Shown here: positions 1 through 8,625 of the stretch, piece by piece | Numbering within the stretch: the stretch's first letter is position 1 | How the letters are laid out: each line of letters opens with the position of its first letter | DNA from: Flavobacteriaceae bacterium | GTDB lineage: Bacteria; Bacteroidota; Bacteroidia; Flavobacteriales; Flavobacteriaceae | Direction: 5' to 3' | DNA: 64,000 nt | Assembly (NCBI GenBank): GCA_029243245.1 | Contig: JAQWSK010000010.1 | Span: forward strand, 1 to 64,000 | Program-made: the position numbers and the translations under genes | The notes under the pieces: model-generated | The model's database searches: none | What the model saw: only the letters and a program-made list of their open reading frames with translations | What the model was told of the DNA's origin: nothing

Positions 1-1
1 A

Positions 2-151
2 ATGGAACAATTTCTACTAAATGTTAATGGGAAAAATATAGAGGTTAATGTAGATCCAAATACACCTATACTATGGGTGCTTCGTGATCATTTAAATCTT
101 GTAGGGACAAAGTATGGCTGTGGTATTGCACAGTGTGGGGCTATTAAATAA
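2..151 (+). pseudogene. Truncated N-terminal remnant of a xanthine-dehydrogenase-family [2Fe-2S] small subunit (IorA-like)
   Basis: A 49-codon ORF that reads like the start of the ferredoxin-type small subunit of molybdenum hydroxylases such as isoquinoline 1-oxidoreductase alpha chain. It has the beta-sheet start, the [18 protein letters not shown] stretch and the cluster-binding run CGIAQCGA. Family members continue with a third cluster cysteine and about 100 more residues. Here the reading goes Ala-Ile-Lys-stop and runs straight into the terminator of the tRNA operon on the other strand. The third cysteine and the whole second [2Fe-2S] domain are missing, so it cannot be functional. The break looks like a rearrangement junction rather than a point frameshift. 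No partner molybdopterin subunit is in the window. Confidence 0.7.
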
Positions 152-187
152 AAAACCCTTGAAAATCAAATGATTAACAAGGGTTCT
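149..187 (-). terminator. Rho-independent terminator of the tRNA-Gly/tRNA-Leu operon
   Basis: Inverted repeat AACCCTTG (154-161) with CAAGGGTT (178-185), followed on the minus strand by a T-rich tract. It lies directly downstream of tRNA-Leu(UAA). Its T tract overlaps the last codons of the truncated remnant on the plus strand. Confidence 0.75.
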
Positions 188-189
188 TG

Positions 190-274
190 TACTCGAGGCG
201 GGACTTGAACCCGCACGACCGCAATGGTCATTGGATTTTAAGTCCAACGTGTCTACCAATTCCACCACTCGAGC
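190..274 (-). tRNA. tRNA-Leu (anticodon UAA)
   Basis: An 85-nt class II tRNA with long variable arm. The acceptor stem is GCTCGAG with CTCGAGT plus discriminator A. The anticodon loop CTTAAAA within stem TTGGA/TCCAA gives anticodon TAA. The T arm is GCGGGTTCAAGTCCCGC. CCA is not encoded. It is co-oriented with tRNA-Gly 13 bp upstream and probably shares its transcript. Confidence 0.96.
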
Positions 275-287
275 AAAATCTGCTTAG

Positions 288-359
288 AGCGAAAGACGGG
301 ATTTGAACCCGCGACCCTCACCTTGGCAAGGTGATGCTCTACCCCTGAGCTACTTTCGC
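288..359 (-). tRNA. tRNA-Gly (anticodon GCC)
   Basis: A 72-nt tRNA with acceptor GCGAAAG/CTTTCGC and discriminator T. The anticodon loop TTGCCAA in stem TCACC/GGTGA gives GCC. The T arm is GCGGGTTCAAATCCCGT. CCA is not encoded. It is the first gene of the two-tRNA minus-strand operon. Confidence 0.96.
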
Positions 360-369
360 AAAAGGTTTA

Positions 370-377
370 CAAATATA
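370..377 (-). promoter_or_regulatory. Promoter -7 box of the tRNA-Gly/tRNA-Leu operon
   Basis: Minus-strand TATATTTG matches the Bacteroidota -7 consensus TAnnTTTG and ends 10 bp before the 5' end of tRNA-Gly. No clear TTG -33 element was found at the usual distance. Confidence 0.55.
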
Positions 378-435
378 TAATAAACATGTAAATAGTGTTA
401 AACCTGGATAAAAAAATTTTTGGTTATTTATAAAC

Positions 436-3036
436 TTAATTAACACCCAATCTTCTTTTGATTTCATTTAACTTCATCAATGCCTCTATAGGGGTAAGAG
501 AATTAATATCTAGTTCTTTTATTTCATCCCTTAACTCCTCTAATAGTGGGTCATCAAGTTTAAACATTGTCATTTGTGGTGATGATTCGTTTTCATTCAT
601 AACTTCAGTTCTTTCCTCCAAAGCATGGCTAGCTTCTAGAGCTTTTAGTTTTTTGCTTGCCGTTTGTACAATATTTTTTGGCATTCCCGCCATTTTTGCT
701 ACATGAATACCAAAGCTATGCGCACTACCTCCAGGTTCTAATTTTCTTAAAAATAAAACCTTGTCTTTAAGCTCTTTAACAGAAACGTTGTAATTTTTAA
801 TTCTAGAAAAATGCTGAGACATTGCATTTAATTCATGATAATGAGTTGCAAAAAGCACTTTAGGTTTATAAGGGTGTTCATGAAGAAATTGAGCTATGGC
901 CCATGCTATAGAAATTCCGTCATAAGTACTTGTTCCTCGTCCAATTTCATCAAGCAAGACCAGACTTTGTTTTGTGATATTATTTAAAATTGTTGCTGAC
1001 TCATTCATTTCAACCATAAATGTTGAAGCTCCTTTTGAAATATTATCACTTGCTCCAACTCTTGTAAAAATTTTATCAACTATTCCCATTTCAACAGACT
1101 TCGCAGGAACATAGCTACCCATTTGACCCATTATTGTTATTAGTGCTGTTTGTCTAAGAAGAGCTGATTTACCTGACATGTTTGGACCTGTTATCATAAT
1201 TAATTGCTGGTCCTTATCGTTTAATACAACCGAATTTGGAACATAAGAAGAGTCACGTGCTATTTCTTGCTCAATTACAGGGTGTCTTCCTTCCTTAATA
1301 GAGAGAAAATTTTCATTCACAAATTTTGGACATATGTAGTTGTATTTTATTGCTGAAAATGAAAAGCTCCATAAACAATCTAGAAATGAAAGTTCATTTG
1401 AAGTTAACTTAAGAATAGTTAAATAGTTTTGAAGTTCATTTAGAAGTTTTTCGTAAAGACTTTCTTCAAGAATTTTTATTTTATCTTCAGCACCAAATAT
1501 TTTTGACTCAAACTCCTTTAACTCCTCTGTAATATATCTTTCAGCATTAACTAATGTTTGCTTTCTAACCCATTCTTCAGGCACTTTGTCTTTATGGGTG
1601 TTTCTAACCTCAATATAATACCCATAAACATTATTATATGCTATTTTTAATGAGTTTATTTTAGTTCGTTCTATTTCTTTATTTAAAAGATTATCTAGGT
1701 GTGATTTAGTAGTTGAAAGTAGATCTCTTAATTCATCTAACTCACCAGAAATTCCCTTAGCTATTACATTTCCTTTATTTAGTAGAGTTGGCGCATCAGA
1801 ATCTAATGTTTTAGAAAGCAACTTAACAAGCTCATTAACAGAGGGAAATTTAGAAGCCTTACTCTTTAAGTTTTTATCTCCACTTTTATTTAAAACATCC
1901 AAAATATTTGGTATAATATTTAAGGATTCTTTCAAATGAACTAAAGTTCTTGGAGAAACTTTATGTGTTGAAATTTTTGACATTACCCTTTCTAAATCTA
2001 TAATTTTTGGCAACAAATCTTCAAGAGAATAATAAACTGTTTCGTTATCTATTATAGCTTTGATTGTTAGTTGACGAAGGTTTATTTCATCAACATCTTT
2101 TGAAGGAAAGGCAAGCCAATGTTTCATTCTTCTTGCTCCCATTGATGTTTGTGTATGATCAAGAATTGAAATTAATGATACTCCTTCAGTATTAGATGGA
2201 TAAAACAATTCAAGGTTTCTAATTGTAAAATCATCCATCCAAACGTAATCTGAACTAACTAGTCTTTGAATTTTAGTTATATGTTGTAATCTATTTTGTT
2301 GAGTTTCATACAAGTAATGTAGAATTGCTCCAGCAGAGTTTCTACCCTCAAATAAATCACTAATTCCAAAGCCGCTTAAAGAATTAGTTTCGAAATGTGT
2401 TGTTAATTTCTCATTAGCAAAATCATTTTCAAAAACCCAATCCTCAACAAAAAATGTAGGAAATTGTATTCCGAAGTTTGTTTCAAAAAGTTTTTTTTGA
2501 GGTTTCCCAACTAAAATTTCGCTCGGAACAAAGTTTTGCAAAAATTGTGCGATTACATCTTTGTTACCTTGACCAACCCAAAAATCTCCAGTAGAAATAT
2601 CTATAAATGAAATTCCAATATTTTTTTTTCCAAAAAAAACTGCACCTAAGTAATTGTTTTTTTTGTCATCCAAAATAACATCATTTATTACAACTCCAGG
2701 AGTAACTAATTCAGTCACACCTCTTTTAACAATTGTCTTTGTTAACTTAGGATTTTCTAGTTGATCACAAATAGCTACTCGGCATCCAGCTTTTACTAAC
2801 TTAGGTAAATATGTGTCTATAGAATGATGAGGAAATCCAGCAAGCGGAGTTTCACTACTACTTCCTGCTCCCCTCTTTGTTAAAATAATACCCAAAATTG
2901 AAGAAGCTTTAACAGCATCTTCCCCAAAAGTTTCATAAAAATCTCCTACACGAAACAATAACAATGCATCAGGATATTTTTCCTTTATTTGATTGTACTG
3001 TTTCATTAAAGGAGTTTCCTTAATTTTCTTCTGCAC
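436..3036 (-). CDS. mutS: DNA mismatch repair protein MutS
   Basis: Recognises mismatches and small loops and starts methyl-independent mismatch repair with MutL. At 866 aa it is full length. The mismatch-binding Phe-x-Glu motif is present (F33-Y34-E35 in GDFYETFGEDA). The ATPase domain has Walker A GPNMSGKS near residue 617 and Walker B/signature LLDEIGRGTSTYDG near 693. The C-terminal helix-turn-helix dimerisation segment is intact. The start is GTG (3034-3036), chosen because the conserved KETPLMKQY lead lies inside it; the internal ATG at 3006 would cut that off. It ends 76 bp from tRNA-Gly on the same strand; no strong terminator hairpin is visible between them. Confidence 0.97.
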   Translation of the reverse strand: MQKKIKETPLMKQYNQIKEKYPDALLLFRVGDFYETFGEDAVKASSILGIILTKRGAGSSSETPLAGFPHHSIDTYLPKLVKAGCRVAICDQLENPKLTKTIVKRGVTELVTPGVVINDVILDDKKNNYLGAVFFGKKNIGISFIDISTGDFWVGQGNKDVIAQFLQNFVPSEILVGKPQKKLFETNFGIQFPTFFVEDWVFENDFANEKLTTHFETNSLSGFGISDLFEGRNSAGAILHYLYETQQNRLQHITKIQRLVSSDYVWMDDFTIRNLELFYPSNTEGVSLISILDHTQTSMGARRMKHWLAFPSKDVDEINLRQLTIKAIIDNETVYYSLEDLLPKIIDLERVMSKISTHKVSPRTLVHLKESLNIIPNILDVLNKSGDKNLKSKASKFPSVNELVKLLSKTLDSDAPTLLNKGNVIAKGISGELDELRDLLSTTKSHLDNLLNKEIERTKINSLKIAYNNVYGYYIEVRNTHKDKVPEEWVRKQTLVNAERYITEELKEFESKIFGAEDKIKILEESLYEKLLNELQNYLTILKLTSNELSFLDCLWSFSFSAIKYNYICPKFVNENFLSIKEGRHPVIEQEIARDSSYVPNSVVLNDKDQQLIMITGPNMSGKSALLRQTALITIMGQMGSYVPAKSVEMGIVDKIFTRVGASDNISKGASTFMVEMNESATILNNITKQSLVLLDEIGRGTSTYDGISIAWAIAQFLHEHPYKPKVLFATHYHELNAMSQHFSRIKNYNVSVKELKDKVLFLRKLEPGGSAHSFGIHVAKMAGMPKNIVQTASKKLKALEASHALEERTEVMNENESSPQMTMFKLDDPLLEELRDEIKELDINSLTPIEALMKLNEIKRRLGVN

Positions 3037-3125
3037 GCTTTTTGCTTTTTACGAATGTACACTTTTATGAAAATCAAAAAAAGAAAATCAAGCAGACTAT
3101 GATGATGTTTTGATTATTTTTGAAA

Positions 3126-3656
3126 ATGCGAAAATTAAAAAACAGTGAGCTTAACAGAAAAACCATATCAGAATTTAAATCTGCGAATAAAACTCCATTA
3201 ATTATAATTTTAGATAATGTTCGAAGCATGAATAATATTGGATCAGTATTTCGATCTGCAGATGCTTTTTTAATTAAAAAAATATGTGTGTGCGGAATTA
3301 CGGCAAAACCTCCCCATAAAGAAATTCAAAAAACAGCACTGGGATCAACTGAATCAGTAGATTGGGAATATCATGAATCAACTAATGATTTAGTAAAATC
3401 ATTACAGAGCGAAGGAATAAAAGTTATTGCTATAGAACAAACTGAAGATTCAATTTCTTTAGAAAAGTTTAAACCTGAAAAAAATCAACTATACGCATTT
3501 ATTTTTGGAAATGAGGTTAAGGGCGTTTCACAAGAAGTTATTGATAAAATTAATATTACAATTGAAATTCCTCAATACGGAACCAAACATTCTTTAAATA
3601 TTTCTGTATCAGCTGGAATATTAATCTGGGATTTTTATAGTAAAATTAGAGATTAA
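3126..3656 (+). CDS. SpoU/TrmH-family RNA methyltransferase
   Basis: Probable SAM-dependent 2'-O-ribose methyltransferase of the SPOUT (trefoil-knot) superfamily acting on tRNA or rRNA. Motif 1 is visible as NVRSMNNIGSVFRSADAF, motif 2 as FGNEVKGVSQEV and motif 3 as IPQYGTKHSLNISVSAGI, the last two forming the knotted SAM pocket. At about 176 aa it is a single SPOUT domain without an extra RNA-binding extension, so the target cannot be read from sequence. An in-frame TTG at 3120 is possible, but the ATG at 3126 starts a more usual N terminus. Its last 11 bp overlap the 3' end of the convergent folK-dNK gene. Confidence 0.9.
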   Translation: MRKLKNSELNRKTISEFKSANKTPLIIILDNVRSMNNIGSVFRSADAFLIKKICVCGITAKPPHKEIQKTALGSTESVDWEYHESTNDLVKSLQSEGIKVIAIEQTEDSISLEKFKPEKNQLYAFIFGNEVKGVSQEVIDKINITIEIPQYGTKHSLNISVSAGILIWDFYSKIRD

Positions 3657-4767
3657 TAATTTTTCTAAATAAATTCTCTTGACCTGTCTTTTTTTTCAGC
3701 CCCAATATTTCTTTTGGATCTAAAACAATTAGAATAAAGCTATATTGATGACTAAAAATAATTTCATAGCCATTAGATATAGAGTCTAAATACTCTTTCG
3801 AAATTTCCTTTTCAAAAGACCTTCCCCTTTTAATAATTTGTTTTTGTAATTGTGAAGGATTTTGTTTTAAAAAAATTATAATTTCTGGTATTCTTATACC
3901 TTTAGTAAGTTTTATAAAACTCTCATTATACTTTTTAAACAAATTTTCAGAAAGATTATTTTTTGCAAAAACTAATGATTTTCCTATCCAATAATCACTT
4001 ATTGTTTTTCTTTTATTTGAAATTAAAAAGTGTTCGTTTATTTGATTTATTCTTTGATTTAAAAAAAAATTTTCAACTTTTAATGCTAAATTCTTAGGAT
4101 TACAATAGAATTCTTTTAAAAATGGGTTTTTACTGTAATTCTCATTTAATAATTCTATATCAAAATGAGAATTAAATATTTTGCTAAGAGTTGTCTTACC
4201 AACACCAATATTACCCTCAATAGAAATAAACGAGTATCGCTCCCAAAAGGGGGTGTAATACTTGTTGTTTTTTATTATTTTAACTTCACTATTATCTTCA
4301 CATTTAGCTAATAATTTTTTAATTGATACATTAATTTTTGGATGAATGAAGTCAGGTGATATATCACACATTGGAAATAAAACAAAATTTCTTTTATGAA
4401 TTTGTGGGTGTGGAATTATTAGCTCTTTTGTACTTATAATTAACTCATTAAAAAACAGGAGGTCAAGATCTATTTCTCTAGCACTATACTTTTCACTTTC
4501 ATCTTTAGCTCTACCTAAAGAATTTTCAATAAACAATAGTTTTTTTAAGACTATATCTGATAAATACTTTGTTTTTAAAACCACACATCCATTGTAGAAG
4601 TCCCAACTATCAAATCCCCAAGATTTTGTTTTATACAATCTAGAAACCCCTTCAATTCTACCTATTTGAATTTCCATTTCTTTAAGAGATTTAATTATAT
4701 GATTCAATCGGTCTCCTTTATTGCTTCCAAAAGAAATGTAGGCTGTATGAAAATTAGTTTGACTCAT
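3646..4767 (-). CDS. folK: Bifunctional HPPK (FolK) - deoxynucleoside kinase fusion
   Basis: Two enzymes in one 373-aa chain. Residues about 1-160 are 6-hydroxymethyl-7,8-dihydropterin pyrophosphokinase of folate synthesis, with YISFGSNKGDR, the catalytic/Mg motif REIDLDLLFF and the HPQIHKRNFVLFPM loop. Residues about 175-373 are a Drosophila-type deoxynucleoside kinase with P-loop GNIGVGKTT near 184 and the lid arginines KRGRSFEKEI. The region that carries a DRS-type motif in classical dNKs reads ISDYWIGKSLVFAKN here, as in the bacterial adenosine-preferring branch. Fused HPPK-dNK enzymes are known from marine Flavobacteriia, where the kinase part prefers deoxyadenosine; that preference here is inference. 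The gene converges on the methyltransferase gene. Confidence 0.93.
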   Translation of the reverse strand: MSQTNFHTAYISFGSNKGDRLNHIIKSLKEMEIQIGRIEGVSRLYKTKSWGFDSWDFYNGCVVLKTKYLSDIVLKKLLFIENSLGRAKDESEKYSAREIDLDLLFFNELIISTKELIIPHPQIHKRNFVLFPMCDISPDFIHPKINVSIKKLLAKCEDNSEVKIIKNNKYYTPFWERYSFISIEGNIGVGKTTLSKIFNSHFDIELLNENYSKNPFLKEFYCNPKNLALKVENFFLNQRINQINEHFLISNKRKTISDYWIGKSLVFAKNNLSENLFKKYNESFIKLTKGIRIPEIIIFLKQNPSQLQKQIIKRGRSFEKEISKEYLDSISNGYEIIFSHQYSFILIVLDPKEILGLKKKTGQENLFRKIINL

Positions 4768-4771
4768 AGCA

Positions 4772-4779
4772 CAAAATTA
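4772..4779 (-). promoter_or_regulatory. -7 box upstream of folK-dNK
   Basis: Minus-strand TAATTTTG fits TAnnTTTG and ends only 5 bp before the ATG at 4767. A transcript from it would be leaderless or nearly so. No good -33 TTG is present at 17-23 bp, so confidence is modest. Confidence 0.4.
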
Positions 4780-4845
4780 CAAAACGCTATCTTTGAATGA
4801 ATAAAATTATTCAATCAGAATACTTAAAAACCGAAAAAAAAATAA

Positions 4846-5562
4846 ATGAAAGCTTCTGATAAAGTTTTTGCTGAAAAAATTTATCTTTTTTTAAGCACAC
4901 TGTTTATCACCTCACTTGTAGTATCTAATATTATTTTTCAAAAATTTTTTTATTGGTATCCTCTCGACTTTTCATTATTAGGACAACCTTTATTTGAAAT
5001 ATCTGTTGGATTGCTGCCATATCCACTGACGTTTTTAATTACAGATTTAATTTCAGAAATATATGGTAAAAGAAGAGCTAATATTATTGTTGTTATTGGA
5101 ATATTTGCGTCTTTTTTCTCTGCTGGAATATTACTTTTAGGTAACGCCCTGCCTGCTGTTGATTATTCTCCTATTAATGACTCATTGTATGAGAAAGTTT
5201 TTGCATTATCACCTATTGCAGCTTTAGCTTCAATGATTGCATACTTAATAGCTCAATTTGTTGATATTAGAATTTATCATTTTTGGAAGAAATTGACCAA
5301 AGGAAAAATGCTTTGGCTTAGAAATAATCTTTCAACTTTTACATCCCAATTCTTGGATAGTGTTACTGTTGTTGGACTTTTATGCTCCTTCAAGGTTCTA
5401 AACTGGGATAATTTCTGGGGACTTTCAATGGCTTCCTTTATATTTAAAATAATGATAGCAATAGTTGATACTCCTTTTTTATACATTTTTGTACATCTTT
5501 TCAGAAAAAGGTTTTCATTAAAAATTGGACAAGAAATAGATTGGAATACAAATGACGAATGA
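4846..5562 (+). CDS. yhhQ: Queuosine precursor transporter (YhhQ/VUT family, DUF165)
   Basis: Inner-membrane permease for 7-cyano-7-deazaguanine or 7-aminomethyl-7-deazaguanine, feeding queuosine modification of tRNA. It is 238 aa with about six hydrophobic segments. The family hallmark PYPLTFLITDLISEIYGKR follows the second helix, and WLRNNLSTFTSQFLDS lies before the last pair. Start ATG 4846 follows a short AT-rich leader. The 3' end overlaps rluF by 11 bp, suggesting co-translation of two RNA-modification genes. The annotation is by family; substrate specificity is not visible. Confidence 0.88.
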   Translation: MKASDKVFAEKIYLFLSTLFITSLVVSNIIFQKFFYWYPLDFSLLGQPLFEISVGLLPYPLTFLITDLISEIYGKRRANIIVVIGIFASFFSAGILLLGNALPAVDYSPINDSLYEKVFALSPIAALASMIAYLIAQFVDIRIYHFWKKLTKGKMLWLRNNLSTFTSQFLDSVTVVGLLCSFKVLNWDNFWGLSMASFIFKIMIAIVDTPFLYIFVHLFRKRFSLKIGQEIDWNTNDE

Positions 5563-6280
5563 AGCTACACGTTTAAATAAATACTTAAGTGAAATTGGAT
5601 TTTGCTCACGCCGTGCTGCAGATAAATTAATTGAACAAGGAAGAGTTTTAATAAATGATCAACCTGCTATAGTTGGTCAAAAAATTAATCGTAATGTTCT
5701 CATTAAAGTTGATGGAAAGTTGCTAAACACAGAAAAAGAAAGACAAATTTATCTAGCATTTAATAAGCCAGTTGGAATTGTTTGCACTACAGACACTAGA
5801 GTAGAAAAAGATAATATCATTGATTTTATTAATTACCCTTCTCGAATTTATCCAATTGGTAGATTAGATAAGCCCAGTGAAGGTCTTATTTTTTTAACTA
5901 ATGATGGAGATATTGTAAATAAAATTTTGAGAGCAAGAAATAATCACGAAAAAGAATACTTAGTCTCCTTAAATAAGCCGATAACTGATGATTTTATATC
6001 CAAAATGGAGATGGGAATACCTATTTTGAATACTGTTACTCGTAAATGTTTTGTTAAAAAAACTCATAAAAAAAAATTTCGAATTATTTTAACTCAAGGA
6101 CTGAATCGTCAAATAAGACGAATGTGTGAGTATCTAGATTATAGAGTAGTTAAGCTTAAAAGAATAAGAATAATGAATGTTAAATTAGATGTAGAGGTCG
6201 GAAAATATAGAGAGCTAAACTCTAACGAAATAAAATCAATAAAAGAATTAGTCAAAAGCTCAAATAAAACTTTTGATTAA
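5552..6280 (+). CDS. rluF: 23S rRNA pseudouridine synthase RluF
   Basis: RsuA-type pseudouridine synthase. An N-terminal S4 RNA-binding domain (TRLNKYLSEIGFCSRRAADK through VLINDQPA) is followed by the catalytic domain, with nucleophile D106 in IGRLDKPSEGLIFLTNDGD. RILRARNNHEKEYLVS-like and GLNRQIRRMCEYLDY blocks match the RluF subgroup, which modifies U2604 in the E. coli 23S rRNA, rather than RluB/RluE. At 242 aa it is typical in length. It overlaps yhhQ by 11 bp. Its stop is shared with the convergent DUF2797 gene: TTAA at 6277-6280 gives a TAA on each strand. Confidence 0.9.
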   Translation: MTNEATRLNKYLSEIGFCSRRAADKLIEQGRVLINDQPAIVGQKINRNVLIKVDGKLLNTEKERQIYLAFNKPVGIVCTTDTRVEKDNIIDFINYPSRIYPIGRLDKPSEGLIFLTNDGDIVNKILRARNNHEKEYLVSLNKPITDDFISKMEMGIPILNTVTRKCFVKKTHKKKFRIILTQGLNRQIRRMCEYLDYRVVKLKRIRIMNVKLDVEVGKYRELNSNEIKSIKELVKSSNKTFD

Positions 6281-7068
6281 TTAATTTTAATTGAAACTTC
6301 TACTCCCTCATTACCTCTAATATTAAAAACAGTTTGATCTTCAAAAATTAAATACTGACCTTTTATTCCCGTTAACAAACCCTCATATGATATTGATTTC
6401 ATTAAATTTAAACTTGTAACTTTTTTAGGGTAATTTTCAATAGGAAAATCAAGTTCAGTAATACTTGGGTTTGTCAAAATAAAAGGCTTTAAATCATTTG
6501 ACAAATTATCAATTGCTTTTTCTCTGGATGATTTCCAATTAATTGGTTTAAATTCATTTTGTAGCATTTTACGCCAGTTTGTTTTATCTGAAAAAACTTT
6601 TTTAAGCTCAACCTCAGCTTTTCCAGCAAGATATCTATTAGGAACTTCTAATATTGACATTGCACTTTTAGCTCCTTGATCAATCCAGCGTGTTATTAAT
6701 TGTTTTTTTTTAGTTACACCAACTTTGAGATGACTACTCAAAGACAAATAGACAATGTGAGGCTGTAATTGCATTTTTTTTTCGAATTCAAGATTACGAT
6801 CTTCAATACCTAGGTGAGCAGTGCTTAGTTCAGGTCGAATAATCCAGTCTCCAATAGATGGTGACTCAAAAAAGCAACTTTTACAAAAGCCTTGTCTAAA
6901 AATAGATTTATTTTTTTTACAATTTAAACACTGCTCCCCAGTCTTATTAATCTTTAATTTTCGCCCAATACATTGATTGATTTCTATAAAATCATTTTTA
7001 AATGATAAAAAATACCTTATCGGAGAACTATTAATTGTATACATTTTTTTCAATACCCCCTCAAACAT
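6277..7068 (-). CDS. DUF2797 family protein with a four-cysteine zinc site
   Basis: A 263-aa soluble protein of unknown function, recognisable as the DUF2797 family common in Bacteroidota. C47, C50, C62 and C65 form a CxxC-x11-CxxC cluster that likely binds zinc. Around residue 110 the run VYLSLSSHLKVGVTKKKQL then TRWIDQGA resembles the core of GIY-YIG-like domains; that resemblance is my inference and nuclease activity should not be assumed. It is divergent from the GH3 gene (42 bp apart) and convergent with rluF, sharing a TTAA stop. Confidence 0.82.
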   Translation of the reverse strand: MFEGVLKKMYTINSSPIRYFLSFKNDFIEINQCIGRKLKINKTGEQCLNCKKNKSIFRQGFCKSCFFESPSIGDWIIRPELSTAHLGIEDRNLEFEKKMQLQPHIVYLSLSSHLKVGVTKKKQLITRWIDQGAKSAMSILEVPNRYLAGKAEVELKKVFSDKTNWRKMLQNEFKPINWKSSREKAIDNLSNDLKPFILTNPSITELDFPIENYPKKVTSLNLMKSISYEGLLTGIKGQYLIFEDQTVFNIRGNEGVEVSIKIN

Positions 7069-7110
7069 TAATCAAAGTTTTTAAATTTACTTGATAAATA
7101 TAAGCAACCT

Positions 7111-8625
7111 ATGCCAATTCCTTTATTTCATTCTATAGCTTCATGGGTTTTAAAAAAAAGAATTACTCAGATTGAATTATTTGTAAAATATCCAAATGAA
7201 ACTCAACAAGAAGTTCTTCTAAAACTAATAAATACTGCAAAAAACACAGAGATTGGTAAAAAATATAGATTTACATCTATTAAAAATTATCAGGATTTCA
7301 AAGATAGATTACCTATTGTTACGTATGAAGAAATAAGTACGTCTATTGAAAGAAATAGAAAGGGCGAACAAAATATTTTTTGGCCAACCACGATAAAATG
7401 GTTTGCGAAATCTAGTGGAACTACTAATTCAAAAAGCAAATTTATACCGATTAGCAATGAAGCTCTTGAAGACTGTCATTATAAGGCTGGAAAAGACATG
7501 CTTTCGCTTTACTTAAACAACAATGAAAATTCTCAACTATTGACTGGTAAATGTCTAAGGTTAGGAGGAAGTAGTGAGTTATATGAAAACAATGATAGCT
7601 ATTTTGGTGACCTCTCAGCAATTTTTATAGATAATTTACCCTTCTGGGCAGAATTAGGAAGTACCCCTAGTCATAAAGTATCCTTAATGTCTGAATGGGA
7701 AAGTAAAATGGAGGCTATTATATCAGAGACATTAAATGAGAGAGTAACCAGTTTAGCTGGTATACCATCGTGGATGTTAGTCCTTCTTCAAAATGTATTA
7801 AATAGAGAAAAAGTTATAAAAATAAGTGATATATGGCCGAATATTGAATTGTATTTTCACGGAGGAGTTAATTTTAAGCCCTATAAAAAACAATTTGAAA
7901 ATCTTTTTAATGACAAGCAGCTTAAATTTTATGAGATTTATAATGCTTCCGAAGGTTTTTTTGCAATTCAAGATCAAAACAATAGCTCTGAACTACTTTT
8001 AATGCTTGATTATGGTATTTTTTATGAGCTTATACCAATGAATTTATTTGATAAATCAATTCAGCATGCAATTCCTCTATGGGAAGCCGAGATTGGTGTT
8101 AATTATGCATTAGTGATAACAACTAATGCTGGGCTTTGGAGATATTTAATTGGAGATACAGTAAAGTTTACAAACTTAAAACCTTACAGAATTAAAATTA
8201 CTGGTCGTACAAGACATTTTATTAATGTTTTTGGAGAAGAACTAATTATAGAAAACACAGAAGAAGCAATAAGTAAAACAGCAAAAGAGTTTAATGTGTC
8301 AATAATAAATTACACCGTTGGTCCCGTTTTTATGAGACTGGCTTTAAAAGGGAGGCATGAATGGCTTATAGAATTTGACAAACCTCCAGAGAATCTTGAA
8401 AATTTTTCTGTTTTTCTTGATAAAAAACTTAAAGAATTAAATTCTGATTATGAGGCTAAAAGATATAGAAATATGACTCTAGAAAAACCAAAAATAACTA
8501 TTGGCAAAAGAGATGTTTTTTATAAATGGCTTTCATCTAAAAATAAGCTTGGCGGTCAACATAAAATTCCAAGGTTATCAAACTCCAGGAATTATATCGA
8601 TTCACTGCTAAAAATGAACATTTAA
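7111..8625 (+). CDS. GH3 family acyl-adenylate ligase-like protein
   Basis: Belongs to the family annotated as GH3 auxin-responsive promoter protein, bacterial relatives of plant acyl-amido synthetases. These adenylate a carboxylic acid and join it to an amine or amino acid. The ATP-binding loop SSGTT starts at S101, preceded by WFAK. YNASEGFFAIQ and YRIKITGRTRHFINVFGEEL correspond to the second and third ANL-type nucleotide-binding motifs. At 504 aa it matches the bacterial members. The real substrate in Bacteroidota is unknown. It ends one base before the convergent clpX stop. Confidence 0.85.
   Translation: MPIPLFHSIASWVLKKRITQIELFVKYPNETQQEVLLKLINTAKNTEIGKKYRFTSIKNYQDFKDRLPIVTYEEISTSIERNRKGEQNIFWPTTIKWFAKSSGTTNSKSKFIPISNEALEDCHYKAGKDMLSLYLNNNENSQLLTGKCLRLGGSSELYENNDSYFGDLSAIFIDNLPFWAELGSTPSHKVSLMSEWESKMEAIISETLNERVTSLAGIPSWMLVLLQNVLNREKVIKISDIWPNIELYFHGGVNFKPYKKQFENLFNDKQLKFYEIYNASEGFFAIQDQNNSSELLLMLDYGIFYELIPMNLFDKSIQHAIPLWEAEIGVNYALVITTNAGLWRYLIGDTVKFTNLKPYRIKITGRTRHFINVFGEELIIENTEEAISKTAKEFNVSIINYTVGPVFMRLALKGRHEWLIEFDKPPENLENFSVFLDKKLKELNSDYEAKRYRNMTLEKPKITIGKRDVFYKWLSSKNKLGGQHKIPRLSNSRNYIDSLLKMNI

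Noticed and set aside
458-706. Plus-strand ORF opposite mutS
   Set aside because: It is the reverse-strand shadow of the conserved mutS C terminus and resembles no family; the same holds for the other ORFs antiparallel to tig, nadK, bamA, the ABC permeases and sprA.
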